A stretch of DNA of 64,000 nt from Roseovarius mucosus DSM 17069. GTDB taxonomy: Bacteria > Pseudomonadota > Alphaproteobacteria > Rhodobacterales > Rhodobacteraceae. The stretch lies in contig NZ_KN293989.1 in the NCBI RefSeq assembly GCF_000768555.3, forward strand, positions 1 through 64,000. The letters run 5' to 3'. The position numbers were made by a program, and so were the translations under genes. Numbering within the stretch: position 1 is the first letter of the stretch; each line of letters begins with the position of its first letter. The notes below the pieces were generated by a model. It saw only the letters and a program-made list of their open reading frames with translations. It had not been told where the DNA came from and made no database searches. Below are positions 1-9,224 of the stretch, piece after piece.

Positions 1-60
1 CCGGAAGTGAATCATGTTCTCATAACCGCGTCGAGGGCCGACTTTTTCAGCAGCCTGTTA
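1..60 (-). mobile_element. Terminal fragment of an IS5-like insertion sequence
   Basis: These 60 bases match the right end of the complete IS at 26150-27519 base for base, including the terminal inverted repeat ending in GCAGCCTGTTA. The element continues beyond the window edge. The orientation is the same as the second copy (transposase on the minus strand). The IS interrupts an IS3-family orfA immediately to its right. Confidence 0.9.
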
Positions 61-170
61 ATCATCCCAATAATCTGCGCCTCGGTAAAACGGCTCTTTC
101 GCATATGTTTGCTCCTTCATGGTTGAGCAAACTCTACATTAAAGTGAGGGATCTCGCGGGGGGCAGGTCA
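61..170 (-). mobile_element. IS3-family 5' end with orfA truncated
   Basis: On the minus strand a start codon at 104 opens a reading frame MRKSRFTEAQIIGM, the characteristic N-terminus of IS3-family (IS407-like) OrfA helix-turn-helix proteins. It is cut after about 14 codons by the IS end at base 60. Upstream of it, reading outward, the sequence ends in TGACCTGCCCCCCG near 170, which resembles an IS3-family terminal inverted repeat. The rest of the element is absent, so this is an inactive remnant. Confidence 0.75.
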
Positions 171-244
171 GTCGCTTGGCGGCCATGGTTGTTCTTCGGT
201 TAAGGTTTGGTTTGCGGACCCAACTTTGACCGAGGAGAACGACC

Positions 245-1456
245 ATGACCAAGAACAGTCTGTCAGATACTGCCGCACTGCGTGCGCTTTTGTCGGAGTC
301 ATCTGACAGCAACCTGCTTGCCGAGATGCTCGGGTTCGTCGCCGACCGCCTCATGGCGCTGGATGTCGATCAGCTCTGCGGTGCCAGCGCGCACGAGCGA
401 AGCAGCGACCGCATGAACCATCGCAACGGATACCGGTCCCGAGCTTGGGAGACGCGTGCAGGAAGGGTCGACGTAAAGATCCCAAAGCTGCGTAAAGGCA
501 GCTACCTGCCCGAGTTCCTTGAGCCCCGCCGGGCGGCGGAGAAAGCCATGACGGCCGTCATTCAAGAGGCCTATGTTCAGGGCCTATCGACGCGCTCCGT
601 GGATGATCTGGTCAAGGCGATGGGAATGACTGGCGTATCGAAGAGCCAGGTCTCGCGGCTCTGCGGCGAAATTGATGAACGCGTCGATGCATTCCTGAAC
701 CGCCCGCTGGAAGGCGAATGGCCCTATCTCTGGCTTGACGCGACTTACATCAAGGTCCGCCGCGGCGGTCGGATCGTCAGCGTCGCTGCCATAGTGGCCG
801 TGGCGGTTAATCTGGATGGACGCCGCGAGGTTCTGGGCATCGCTGTCCAGCCCAGTGAGGCCGAGGTCTTCTGGGACGAGTTCTTGCGTTCTCTGGCCGA
901 TCGCGGACTGCGCGGCACCCGTCTAATCATCGCCGACGACCACAAGGGACTGAAAGCCGCCGCCGCAAAGGTGCTCGGTGCGACAGTCCAGCGCTGCCGC
1001 GTCCACTTTATGCGCAACGCACTTGCCTGCGTCGGCAAGAAGGACAAGCCCATCGTCACTGCGGCGCTCCGGACGGCCTTCGACCAAGACACGCTCACAG
1101 CTTCGAAAGAGCACTGGGCCAAGTTGCTCGACGCCTTCGAACCGCGGCATGCCAAGCTTGCAGAGCTGATGCGCCGTGCGGAGGATGACGTGCTGGCCTA
1201 CAAGAGTTTCCCCCGCGAGCACTGGGTCAAGATTCACAGCACCAACCCGCTTGAACGCCTCAACAAAGAGATCAAGCGGCGGACCAACGTCGTCGGGATC
1301 TTTCCCAATGAAGCCGCAGTCACACGATTGGTCGGAGCACTGATGCTGGAGCAAAATGATGAATGGGCGATCACGCGGCGCTACATGACACTGGAAACCG
1401 TCGCCGCCATTTGCGACACTACCCCAATGGACCCGGCGACAATCGCCGCCCTGTAA
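245..1456 (+). CDS. IS256-family transposase (mutator type)
   Basis: This 403-residue protein is full length for the IS256 (Transposase_mut) family, which moves DNA by copy-out-paste-in through a DDE active site. Visible landmarks are the N-terminal [10 protein letters not shown] and [18 protein letters not shown] segments, the first catalytic Asp in [10 protein letters not shown] (near residue 164), the second in [11 protein letters not shown] (near 229), the [10 protein letters not shown] block, and the catalytic Glu in [23 protein letters not shown]-type ribosome site lies just upstream. An 11-bp inverted repeat (TTGTTCTTCGG at 189-199, its complement at 1474-1484) flanks the gene. A motif TTACACCA-N7-GGGACAC at about 1487-1506 resembles a family right end. 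The gene looks intact. Confidence 0.93.
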   Translation: MTKNSLSDTAALRALLSESSDSNLLAEMLGFVADRLMALDVDQLCGASAHERSSDRMNHRNGYRSRAWETRAGRVDVKIPKLRKGSYLPEFLEPRRAAEKAMTAVIQEAYVQGLSTRSVDDLVKAMGMTGVSKSQVSRLCGEIDERVDAFLNRPLEGEWPYLWLDATYIKVRRGGRIVSVAAIVAVAVNLDGRREVLGIAVQPSEAEVFWDEFLRSLADRGLRGTRLIIADDHKGLKAAAAKVLGATVQRCRVHFMRNALACVGKKDKPIVTAALRTAFDQDTLTASKEHWAKLLDAFEPRHAKLAELMRRAEDDVLAYKSFPREHWVKIHSTNPLERLNKEIKRRTNVVGIFPNEAAVTRLVGALMLEQNDEWAITRRYMTLETVAAICDTTPMDPATIAAL

Positions 1457-1498
1457 CTGCGGCCAAGCCAAGGCCGAAGAACAAAGTTACACCATTCC

Positions 1499-1699
1499 TT
1501 GGGACACTATCGCGTTCTTGAATTCAAGGGCTTTCGGCATGAGGATCTTATGAAGATGGCGGCCGAGGCAGGTGTCCCAGAAGCCGACCAAGAAGGCGTC
1601 GTCGCATACGTGGCTGAGCAACTCGCGGGCCTACATGAGGGCAACGTTATCCGCTATCGCCTCAAACCGAGCGATCTCGACGGCGTCACACTCCCTTGA
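1499..1699 (+). CDS. Small hypothetical protein or C-terminal remnant
   Basis: The frame begins with TTG inside what looks like the IS256 right end, so this is more likely the tail of a gene whose 5' part was lost to the insertion than a complete gene. The sequence is protein-like: a charged amphipathic stretch (FRHEDLMKMAAEAGVPEAD), then VAEQLAGLHEGNVIRYRL and PSDLDG near the end. I do not recognise the family. No partner gene adjoins it, because IS6 sequence follows. Confidence 0.35.
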   Translation: MGHYRVLEFKGFRHEDLMKMAAEAGVPEADQEGVVAYVAEQLAGLHEGNVIRYRLKPSDLDGVTLP

Positions 1700-2061
1700 T
1701 CTGCTTCGGCAAGGGGTAGAAGATAAACCTTCGCCCCTGGTGTGCAAAGAACTTTGGCAGTTCGATAGAGCAAACGCTCAGAAACTGCAGCGTCCATGCC
1801 AGGGACCTTATTTGCGCTGGACAGCGTCTTTGCATGTTCTGCGAGGGCTGTCCTTGCACCAATCGATCCGCCCTTGCCGGATCCAGAAGTGACACCGACA
1901 CTCGTTTGTCTGCCGGACCGAAGGCGAGATCGCCGGGCGTTTCAGCCAGTCTGATATGGCCGTCCACCTGGGTCTCCGGTTTTTGCTGAGGGACAGCTTA
2001 ATGGTCTCGCCGCACCCGCAGGGGCAGCGGAAGCAGGCCCATTTGTCGACGCCATCGCGCA
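1700..2061. other. Intergenic stretch without a supported gene
   Basis: Between the remnant frame and the IS6 left inverted repeat I see only short overlapping frames on both strands, without a ribosome site or a recognisable motif. It is probably decayed DNA between insertion sequences. Confidence 0.5.
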
Positions 2062-2610
2062 GGCTTTGTCAGGTTGCTGACGCCGCATCGGCGGGGTAGT
2101 TTTTGTCATGCTGAACACCAAAGATTTGTCCCGGATCAAAGGCTTCCGGTTTCCACGGAGCGTCATCGGGTACGCCGTTTGGGCCTACCACCGTTTCGCT
2201 CTGAGCCTGCGCGACGTCGAAGACCTGTTGGCTGAACGTGGGGTTACAGTGTCGTACGAAACGATCCGGGATTGGGTGAGCCGGTTCGGGCACCAGTTTG
2301 CCGCAAAGATCCGCCGTGACCGTTCAGCGCCGGCAGATAAATGGCATCTCGATGAAGTCGTTATCCAAATCAAGGGACGAAGCCACTGGCTTTGGCGGGC
2401 CGTCGACGCCAAGGGCGACGTGCTCGAAATCCTGATCCAGTCCCGACGCAACAAGGCCGCGGCCCGCCGATTTCTCCGCAAACTGATGAAACGTTGGGGC
2501 CAACCCCGTGTGCTGGTGACGGACAAGCTTCGCTCATATGGAACGGCTAAGCGAGAGCTCGTGCCCGGGCTGGGTCACTGGTCGCACAAGGGCTTCTGTG
2601 GTTGCCGTCC

Positions 2611-2876
2611 GTGATGCAAGAAGTTTTTCAAACCGTGTAAACTGAACTGGTGATCGAGTGCGAGCTTCTGTCAGGCCTTTGAACGCGGCGCTTTCAGAAG
2701 CCGCGGGCCGGGATGGTGATCTGCGGATCAGGTCCAGACCTAAACATCGAGCTTTGGTGCTCTTTCCCTTATCCTGGTTCTACCGATCCAGATCTGTTCG
2801 ATCATTCTGCCCATTCAGGTCATTGACTTCTCACACCTCCTTCACCGACGTTGATCCATCCTGTGCTGCACCGTGT
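2611..2876 (-). ncRNA. Candidate bridge-RNA region of the IS110 element
   Basis: This 266-bp stretch between the recombinase stop and the terminal inverted repeat has no supported gene. IS110-family recombinases use a structured bridge RNA encoded in a non-coding end of the element. In IS1111-type members that is the end downstream of the gene, which is the position seen here. I infer the RNA from layout only; no fold was computed and the boundaries are approximate. Confidence 0.35.
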
Positions 2877-3905
2877 TCATGCAGCGACGGTCTGCGTCGG
2901 ATCCCTATAATTTTCCTTCTTTGTTTGCATGGCCCATAGGGCGCGGGCCATCTTGTTGGCCAGCGCAACTGCGACCAGCATCTTGGGTTTGCGCGCGAGC
3001 ATGCGTTCCAGCCAGGACCCTTTGGGAATGGATTTTCGGCCTAACCAACTCAAACGCGACATCGCACCGATGATCAGAAGCCTTCTGATGTCAGGCTGGC
3101 CCGCCTTCGACATGCGCCCCAGACGAGGCTTTCCTCCTGATGAATGTTGCCGCGGCACGAGACCGAGCCAGGCAGCAAAGTCGCGGCCTGAGTTGAATGT
3201 CTCCAGTGGTGGAGCAAAGGCCTCAATGGCGAGGGCGCTTAACGGACCAACGCCGGGCATCGTCTGAAGACGTTTGGCCGTATCTGTCTCGGTGGACAAA
3301 GCTTTGATCCGTTTCAACTTGGCGTCGATCCGTACAGTGATCTCTTCAATCAGCTCGAAAAGGTCTCGACACTCCTGGCGGACCAGGTCTGGAAGATCGC
3401 AATTCGGATCCTCCAGAATCTCATTCCCGCGGCTTAAGTTTCCGATGCCCTGCGGGATTGTATGCCCGAACTCGTAAAGGACTGATCGCAGACCATTTAC
3501 CAGCTCGGTGCGTTGATTCACCAAACGCTCCCGGCTCCGGAACAGGATCGCGCGGGCCTGTTGGTTCTCGGACTTGGGCGGAACAAACCTCATCTCCGGC
3601 CGTTGCGCCGCGATGACGATAGCTTCCGCGTCGGTAGCATCGTTTTTCTGGCGCTTCACAAACGGTTTCACGTATTGCGGCGCGATCAGCTTCACCTCGT
3701 GGCCCAAGCGGGTCAACTCGCGAGCCCAGTAATTGGCACTGCCAGATGCCTCCATGACGAGGACGGCCGGCGGTTGCGCAGAAATAAACTCCCTAAACTG
3801 TGGACGGGACAGCTTCTTACGAAATTTCAGGTGTCCGGTCATGCTGGCTGCGTGAAGCTGAAAAACGTTCTTTGCCAGGTCCACGCCGATCATTGTATCT
3901 TTCAT
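2877..3905 (-). CDS. IS110-family transposase (DEDD recombinase)
   Basis: The 342-residue protein starts at an ATG preceded by GGAAAGGAC, giving MKDTMIGVDLAKNVFQLHA. The DEDD/RuvC-like N-terminal domain (DEDD_Tnp_IS110) shows its first Asp in GVDLAKN and later residues in VMEASGSANYWARELTRLGH and KNDATDAEAI. The C-terminal Transposase_20 part has MPGVGPLSALAIEAF and the FAAWLGLVPRQHSSGGK block with a conserved Ser. The reading frame extends upstream to 4046, but that extension runs through the inverted repeat into IS6 DNA and is not part of the gene. The length is normal and no lesion is visible. Confidence 0.93.
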   Translation of the reverse strand: MKDTMIGVDLAKNVFQLHAASMTGHLKFRKKLSRPQFREFISAQPPAVLVMEASGSANYWARELTRLGHEVKLIAPQYVKPFVKRQKNDATDAEAIVIAAQRPEMRFVPPKSENQQARAILFRSRERLVNQRTELVNGLRSVLYEFGHTIPQGIGNLSRGNEILEDPNCDLPDLVRQECRDLFELIEEITVRIDAKLKRIKALSTETDTAKRLQTMPGVGPLSALAIEAFAPPLETFNSGRDFAAWLGLVPRQHSSGGKPRLGRMSKAGQPDIRRLLIIGAMSRLSWLGRKSIPKGSWLERMLARKPKMLVAVALANKMARALWAMQTKKENYRDPTQTVAA

Positions 3906-4266
3906 TTGCCGTCCTTTCCTTTTCGTGACGTTGAACACCACGATCCTGGCACAATTCGATGCCGTTTGGGGAGGACGGCAACCACCCCATCTGAACAACC
4001 GAAGCGAGGCCTCCCACCGGCATACACGAAGACGCGAGAAGATCATGGGTCGGTTTAAATCCCCGCGCCAAGCACAGCAGTTTCTATCTGTGCATGATCA
4101 GGCCACCAGTCTGTTTCGCCCGAAGCGCCACCGCCTGTCCGCAGAATCTTACCGCCACGCTAGGAACGACGCACTCTCGCTGTGGACCGGTTATTCCAAC
4201 GAATTGACTGCGTGACCTTCGCCGTCACCAATAAACTCAGCCTGACATCAGCAACCTGACAAAGCC

Positions 4267-4753
4267 CTGCAACGCGAACGAGATGCGCCGGTGCTTCATC
4301 AAGCGCCGCGCGCGGCCTCTTACACCATCCGATGGGACACTGCCCTCGCAGTCATCAACACCATGTTTTATATAAGTAATACAAAGTTCAGGACAGCGAA
4401 ATCAGCGCGCTACTTGGGGAATGCGGGACCAAGAGACTATCAGCGTAGGTAACATAAAGTTGCTCAAGGGTTAATATTTACTCGTTTGTCAGCTGCGAGA
4501 AGTAGTGAGAGCTTGCAAACTTAGTCAGCTTTTCGCTGTGATATGAAGTCATCAGTGAGTGGTCAAGATCGGACGAGGGCCATTTGAGACTGATGCTGTA
4601 ATCGCCGAGCTGATTGGAAGTTGTATGGGAGCACACCTTTTAGACCAGTCCTATAGACCTACCATTCGATCAGATGGTCTAAGTTGGAGTGCAAAATATG
4701 CGTGAGAAAAATAAACTGTTGTTGAAGCGACCTCAATTGGGAATTTGTAAAAT
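4267..4753. other. Intergenic region with an IS256-type end and the leader of the catabolic operon
   Basis: The left part contains TTACACCA-N7-GGGACAC near 4321-4341, matching the motif after the IS256 transposase at 1487-1506 and suggesting another IS256-family right end. The rest is AT-richer than the surroundings and carries no supported gene. It holds the probable control region of the aldehyde dehydrogenase-TRAP operon. Confidence 0.5.
4640..4682. promoter_or_regulatory. Candidate operator upstream of the aldehyde dehydrogenase gene
   Basis: The 8-mer TTAGACCA at 4640-4647 is repeated inverted as TGGTCTAA at 4675-4682, with another direct TAGACC at 4654-4659. Three related half-sites within 43 bp, about 70 bp before the start codon, suggest a dimeric regulator site. 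GntR-type operators often have TGGTC/GACCA half-sites. The regulator is unknown. Confidence 0.4.
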
Positions 4754-6196
4754 ATGAGCTATTCAGAGGTTCAGCATTTTATTGGCGGCAAGTGGTGTCC
4801 GGGCGGCGAAGGTTTGGCCCTGGATGTTTTGAATCCCGCTACCGAACAAATGATAGGTAAAGTAGCTGTCGCAACTAAAAGTGATTTGGATGCCGCTCTG
4901 GAATCCGCGCAGCTTGGGTTTGAGGAGTGGGGGGCTATGTCAGCTTATACCCGCTCGAATATATTGCGAAATGCCGCGATTATTCTGCGTGAGCGCGCTG
5001 ACATGATCGCCGGGATATTAACGCTAGAGCAAGGGAAGCCATTGGCGCAGGCCAAGGCCGAAGTTCTAGCCGGTGCCGAATTCATAGAATGGAGCGCTGA
5101 AGAGGCGCGCCGGACATACGGGTTGGTTATTCCTGCGCGCAATGCCGAAGTGCTTCAGCTCACGTTACGCGAGCCAGTCGGGCCAGTAGCGGCATTTGCG
5201 CCGTGGAATTTTCCCATCAATCAATGTGTGCGCAAGCTGGCAGCGGGTTTGGCGGCGGGTTGTTCCTTTGTGCTGAAGGGGCCGGAAGATACGCCCGGCT
5301 CACCTGCTGAACTTGTGCGTGCCTTTGTTGACGCAGGCGTGCCGGGGAATACAATCAATTTGGTTTATGGCGATCCACCAATGATTTCTGGCCATCTGAT
5401 ACCGCATCGTGTGATCCGTAAAATCAGCTTTACAGGATCGACACAGGTCGGGCGGCAAATTGGGGCTATGGCTGCAAGCCATATGAAACGCATGACGCTG
5501 GAGCTCGGAGGCCACGCACCCGTTATTGTTGCTGAAGATGCCGATATCGAGGCTGCTGTGAAATTCATGGTGCTTCAAAAGTTCCGGAACGGCGGACAGG
5601 TCTGCACGTCGCCTACGCGCTTCCTGGTTCAACAGAAGGTCTTCGATCGTTTTGTTGAAAAGTTTGTCAAACAATGCGCAGAGTTGGTCGTTGGCGATGG
5701 GCTTGATCCCGCAACAGAAATGGGGCCGCTTATCAATCGCAAGCGGGTCGATTCAGTTTCCGAGTTGGTGGATGAGGCAGTGTCACTAGGCGCCAAGCTT
5801 TGCACAGGTGGAAATCGTATCGCCAACAAAGGGTTCTTCTATGCACCAACAGTTCTCACAAATGTCCCGATTGCTGCGCGTATTATGAATGAAGAACCGT
5901 TTGGTCCAGTTGCTTTGATCAATCCATTCAACACTCTGGATGAAGCGCTGGAGGAAGCAAACCGTCTTGAATTCGGGCTAGCATCGTATGCTTTCGCCGG
6001 AAGTGCCGCGACAGTTGCAAAGCTGGGCAAGGGGATTGCGGCCGGTATGGTGAGCATCAATCATCTAGGATTGGCTTTGCCCGAGGTTCCCTTTGGTGGG
6101 ATCGGAGATTCCGGAGTGGGTACAGAAGGCGGAGCGGAGGCCGTCGCCCAGTTTTTGGCAACAAAATTTGTCACTCAACAAACGATCGGAGGATAG
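4754..6196 (+). CDS. NAD(P)-dependent aldehyde dehydrogenase
   Basis: This 480-residue protein has the full aldehyde dehydrogenase superfamily fold and is closest in style to succinate-semialdehyde dehydrogenases. It oxidises an aldehyde to the acid in the cytoplasm. Visible landmarks are PWNFPINQ (about 150-157), FTGSTQVGRQIG in the cofactor-binding region, general base Glu in LELGGHAP (about 250), nucleophile Cys in GGQVCTSPTR (about 284) and NEEPFGPV near 388. The start has only a weak ribosome site. It is the first gene of a co-directional set with a TRAP transporter and a GMC oxidoreductase, so its substrate is probably the aldehyde that GMC enzyme produces. The exact substrate cannot be read from sequence. 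Confidence 0.9.
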   Translation: MSYSEVQHFIGGKWCPGGEGLALDVLNPATEQMIGKVAVATKSDLDAALESAQLGFEEWGAMSAYTRSNILRNAAIILRERADMIAGILTLEQGKPLAQAKAEVLAGAEFIEWSAEEARRTYGLVIPARNAEVLQLTLREPVGPVAAFAPWNFPINQCVRKLAAGLAAGCSFVLKGPEDTPGSPAELVRAFVDAGVPGNTINLVYGDPPMISGHLIPHRVIRKISFTGSTQVGRQIGAMAASHMKRMTLELGGHAPVIVAEDADIEAAVKFMVLQKFRNGGQVCTSPTRFLVQQKVFDRFVEKFVKQCAELVVGDGLDPATEMGPLINRKRVDSVSELVDEAVSLGAKLCTGGNRIANKGFFYAPTVLTNVPIAARIMNEEPFGPVALINPFNTLDEALEEANRLEFGLASYAFAGSAATVAKLGKGIAAGMVSINHLGLALPEVPFGGIGDSGVGTEGGAEAVAQFLATKFVTQQTIGG

Positions 6197-6254
6197 GATC
6201 TGACGCGTTGTGCGTCATATCAAAATAAGACTAAAATCAAACAGGGAGAGAAAA

Positions 6255-7289
6255 ATGAAAACCAAGTTGAAATCAATAGCGCTGTCAGCCTTTGCAGCTG
6301 CGTTGACTTTTGGCCCCTTACAGGCGTCAGCAGCCGATGTTGAATGGCGCATGCAGACTTACGCGAGCACGGGGATGTCAGAATACAACTCGCTCGTCGT
6401 AAACTTCGCCAATCGGGTCGAGAAAGCCTCTGCTGGGCGTATGAAAATCCAGGTCTTTCCAGCAGGGCAAGTGGTTGCTTCGCCAGAAGTAACAGAGGCT
6501 GTGCGCGCTGGTGCGCTAGATCTCGGCAACACTTTCTTACTCTATTACGCTGGTAAGGAACCTGCCTTGCAGGGGATTAACGAATGGCCCGCAGGTCTCT
6601 ATGATCAGCAAGCCTTAGAATGGTTCTATTCCGGCGGCGGTAAAGAATTGCTTCGGCCAGTTGGTGAGCGGAACAACTTTTACTACCTAGGCGTTTCGAC
6701 ACTGCTTGGCGAAAACATCTGGTCCAACAAGAAGATTGAGTCTCTTGAAGATTTTAAAGGTCTCAAAATTCGCACTGCAGGTTTGACCGCTGAATCCCTT
6801 TCCAAATTTGGCGCTTCTCCGGTTAGCATGGCATCTGAAGACATCTATACCGGCATGCAACGCGGAACGATTGATGCGTTCGAATTTGTATCCACACCAG
6901 TTCATTACGGCTTTGGTTGGCATGAAGTTACCAAATATGTCATTAACCCAAAATTCACGATGGGCGGGTCTTCGGATTGGATTGTGAACCTGGATTCATG
7001 GAACGCATTGCCTGACGACCTGAAAGAGATTGTGGACAACTCTTTGCGGGCCGCAAGCGATGATTTCTTTGTGCAGTCACGTCTTGAAGAGGGCGAGATT
7101 GTGAAGAAGCTGGAGGAAGCGGGAGTTGAGTTTCTTACGTGGCCAGAGGGCGAGATCGAAAAATTCGAGAAAGCCCGTTATGAAGTCGTTCGCGAAAAGT
7201 ATTCGCCCAACTCAGAAGACTTTCGTGTGATCCAGCAGTCGCGCATGGATTTTTTGACCAAGCTTGGCTACGCTGTCGAAGCGCCCTGA
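6255..7289 (+). CDS. TRAP transporter solute-binding protein (DctP type)
   Basis: This periplasmic receptor of a tripartite ATP-independent transporter captures an organic acid or similar solute for its membrane partners. The chosen ATG follows AGGGAGAG and begins a signal peptide (charged MKTKLK, hydrophobic core, cleavage near QASA/ADVEW). An ATG 15 codons upstream would spoil the signal. The mature part has the family pattern: MSEYNSLVVNFANRVEKAS, then IRTAGLTAESLSKFGASPVSM and GTIDAFEFVSTPVHYGFGWHE, the segments that usually line the ligand pocket and contain the conserved Arg. It has 344 residues, typical length. Neighbouring enzymes suggest an alcohol, hydroxy acid or ether-containing carboxylate, which is inference. 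Confidence 0.92.
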   Translation: MKTKLKSIALSAFAAALTFGPLQASAADVEWRMQTYASTGMSEYNSLVVNFANRVEKASAGRMKIQVFPAGQVVASPEVTEAVRAGALDLGNTFLLYYAGKEPALQGINEWPAGLYDQQALEWFYSGGGKELLRPVGERNNFYYLGVSTLLGENIWSNKKIESLEDFKGLKIRTAGLTAESLSKFGASPVSMASEDIYTGMQRGTIDAFEFVSTPVHYGFGWHEVTKYVINPKFTMGGSSDWIVNLDSWNALPDDLKEIVDNSLRAASDDFFVQSRLEEGEIVKKLEEAGVEFLTWPEGEIEKFEKARYEVVREKYSPNSEDFRVIQQSRMDFLTKLGYAVEAP

Positions 7290-7321
7290 AACCTGAATAT
7301 TATTGTCTGAACTAAGAAAAA

Positions 7322-7346
7322 GGGCCCGGGCAGTAATGCCCGTTCC
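7322..7346 (+). terminator. Hairpin between TRAP receptor and permease genes
   Basis: A stem CGGGC-agtaat-GCCCG follows the receptor gene, within a GC-rich run and without a T tract. In transporter operons such intercistronic stems often protect the abundant receptor message or reduce downstream expression. It may attenuate rather than terminate. Confidence 0.4.
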
Positions 7347-7373
7347 CAACAATTAAAAAAGGGAGGCGGGAGC

Positions 7374-7877
7374 GTGCAGAAATTACTTTCATTAGTGGAT
7401 GGAACATCAAAATACCTGTCGTATTTGGCGACACTTGCGCTGATCGCGGGGATGATAGCCGCATGTTACGAAGTTTTTGCGCGTTATGTACTGTCCCAAC
7501 CTACGATATGGACGGGAGAACTTGTGCAGATCTTGTTCGGCTCCATTTTTCTACTATGTGCGGCTGACAACCTGCGCACGGGTGGACATGTTGCCATCGA
7601 CTTTATCAATAGCCTTTTGTCGCGCCGGATGAATTTGATCCTTGCCGGAACTGTTAGTCTGGTTATCTGCATATACTCGGCTATCTTTCTTAAAGTTATT
7701 TGGAAGCGTGCCACTGACTCCATTTTGATGTTGGAGACTTCGAACACGCCCTGGGATCCACCTGTATGGCCTTTGTCGTTTCTCTTGATCGTGGCGGTCG
7801 GAACGATGTTCTTGCAGGCGTTAGCGTCGTTTATCCGAACCACACAGGGTAACGATCCCTCTCTACCACAAAAATAA
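7374..7877 (+). CDS. TRAP transporter small permease (DctQ type)
   Basis: This 167-residue integral membrane protein starts with GTG after GGGAGGCGGGAG. It shows four hydrophobic spans: about residues 16-36, 50-66, 88-108 and 130-152. The family motif region FARYVLSQPTIWTGELVQI, with GGHVAIDFI after the second span, is typical of DctQ. It acts with the large permease in the inner membrane. It sits between the receptor and large permease genes, the usual TRAP order. Confidence 0.9.
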   Translation: MQKLLSLVDGTSKYLSYLATLALIAGMIAACYEVFARYVLSQPTIWTGELVQILFGSIFLLCAADNLRTGGHVAIDFINSLLSRRMNLILAGTVSLVICIYSAIFLKVIWKRATDSILMLETSNTPWDPPVWPLSFLLIVAVGTMFLQALASFIRTTQGNDPSLPQK

Positions 7878-7906
7878 CTCTTATTGACTAAAAAGAGAAA
7901 CCAATT

Positions 7907-9214
7907 ATGGACCCTGCGCTCCTTACCGTTCTGCTTTTCCTATCGGTGATCATCGTGTTGTTTTTCAGCGTGCCAATTGCCTTTGGAGTTGGCATTGTCT
8001 CACTGGCTTTCGGCTATTTTGTCTGGGGTCCTGCTTCGATCTTTATTCTGGGCAGTCAAGTTTACTCGGGGATGCAGAATACCTCTTTGGTTTCATTGCC
8101 GTTCTTTATGTTCATGGCATCGATACTTGTTCGAAGTGGTATTGCCGACGACCTTTATAGCGCAATGTATTTGATAATCGGCAAAGTTCGAGGCGGGTTG
8201 GCTATCGGGACAATTTTCGTCTGCGCTGGAATCGGCTGCATGTCAGGCGTCAGCGCGGTTGGTGTGATTACTTCAACCAAGATAGCTTTGCCTGCGATGT
8301 TAAGCCGGAACTATGATGAGAAAATCGCGTTGGGTGTCATTATGGTTGGTGGGGCACTTGGCCAGCTTTTTCCTCCAAGCATTCTTGCAATCGTCTTTAG
8401 CGGGTTATCAGGCGTTTCAGTGGGTAAAATGTTTGCGGTAGGCTTATCGACCGGTGCCGTGATGGTATTCTTTCTCGTTGCCTATATAGTTGTTCGCTGC
8501 TGGTTGGATAAAAATCTGTGCCCTGCGGCTGATGACAGTATGATGGGACATATCGAACCAAAAGAACGTGTGCGTATCTATTTGCGGACTGTGCCATCCG
8601 TTTTGGTCGTTTTTGCAGTTTTGGGATCCTTGTTCGCAGGCATTGCCACACCGACAGAAGCGGCTGCGATCGGGGCCGCAGCAAGTATGATCATCGCATT
8701 GATTTTGGGCACCATCGATCTGAAGCGTATTTTTGAAGCGGCGGTCGAGGCCGCCAAGCAAACGACAATGGTGTTGTGGATTGCCCTCAATTCATTGCTT
8801 CTGGTCTCTGTTTATTCAGGTATTGGTGGTGATGAGGTTGTGCGTGCCTTGATAGATAGCTTGGGAGTTTCACCGGGGGTCGTGATTGGGGTTATGCTTG
8901 CCACAATCTTTGTATTGGGATTTTTCATCGACCCTATCGGTATTCTGTTTTTGGTCATGCCGGTGTTTTTGCCCGTACTGACTGCGCTTGATGTTAATCT
9001 AGTTTGGATCGGTGCCCTCGTCATTCTGGTTTTGGAAACTGCGTATCTGACGCCACCATTCGGATATAACATATTTTTCCTGAAGTCAGTAGCACCGCCG
9101 TCCATTAGTTTGCGAACAATTTACGCCGCAGCACCGGCTTTCGTTTTGATTCAACTGGTGACCGTCGCGGCGTGTTTTACGATGCCTGGAATTGTTCTTT
9201 GGATCATTTACTAG
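7907..9214 (+). CDS. TRAP transporter large permease (DctM type)
   Basis: This 435-residue protein has about 12 hydrophobic segments and is the ion-coupled translocator of the tripartite system. Family signatures visible are GIGCMSGVSAVGVITSTKIALPAM, the GGALGQLFPPSI turn, ATPTEAAAIGA in the middle and ETAYLTPPFGYNIFFLKSV near the end. Length and ends are complete. It follows the small permease after 29 bp and precedes the GMC gene by 10 bp, consistent with one transcript. Confidence 0.93.
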   Translation: MDPALLTVLLFLSVIIVLFFSVPIAFGVGIVSLAFGYFVWGPASIFILGSQVYSGMQNTSLVSLPFFMFMASILVRSGIADDLYSAMYLIIGKVRGGLAIGTIFVCAGIGCMSGVSAVGVITSTKIALPAMLSRNYDEKIALGVIMVGGALGQLFPPSILAIVFSGLSGVSVGKMFAVGLSTGAVMVFFLVAYIVVRCWLDKNLCPAADDSMMGHIEPKERVRIYLRTVPSVLVVFAVLGSLFAGIATPTEAAAIGAAASMIIALILGTIDLKRIFEAAVEAAKQTTMVLWIALNSLLLVSVYSGIGGDEVVRALIDSLGVSPGVVIGVMLATIFVLGFFIDPIGILFLVMPVFLPVLTALDVNLVWIGALVILVLETAYLTPPFGYNIFFLKSVAPPSISLRTIYAAAPAFVLIQLVTVAACFTMPGIVLWIIY

Positions 9215-9224
9215 GAGACAACGA

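Larger units (their letters stand above)
2594..3990 (-). mobile_element. IS110-family (IS1111-type) element nested in IS6
   Basis: The limits are set by the two points where the IS6 reading frame stops and restarts. A 13-bp inverted repeat lies just inside both ends (GTGGTTGCCGTCC at 2598-2610, complement at 3973-3985). Subterminal repeats of this kind mark the IS1111 subgroup. The element is about 1.4 kb with one recombinase gene, a short non-coding end before it (about 85 bp) and a long one after it (about 280 bp). Confidence 0.87.
2108..4215 (+). pseudogene. IS6-family transposase, split by an insertion
   Basis: Bases 2108-2593 encode the N-terminal 162 residues, with catalytic Asp in WHLDEVVIQIKGR and in VLVTDKLRSYG, ending at GHWSHKG. 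The frame resumes at 3991 with LNNRSEASHRHTRRREKIMG and runs to a stop at 4215. It contains the catalytic Glu (NNRSEASH) and the conserved FLSVHDQATSLFRPKRHRLS tail. Joined, the parts give about 236 residues, the normal length for the family, so the break is explained entirely by the IS110 element between them. Uninterrupted, it would have all three DDE residues. Confidence 0.93.
2062..4266 (+). mobile_element. IS6-family element interrupted by an IS110-family element
   Basis: A perfect 19-bp terminal inverted repeat bounds the element: GGCTTTGTCAGGTTGCTGA at 2062-2080 and its complement at 4248-4266. With the 1.4-kb insertion removed, about 800 bp remain, the usual IS6/IS26 size. The bases flanking the two ends do not match as an 8-bp target duplication, which suggests later rearrangement. 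The transposase gene inside is split. Confidence 0.9.

Noticed and set aside
1686..1967. 93-codon minus-strand open frame
   Set aside because: No ribosome site or family pattern, and competing frames on the plus strand are equally good; probably decayed sequence between IS elements.
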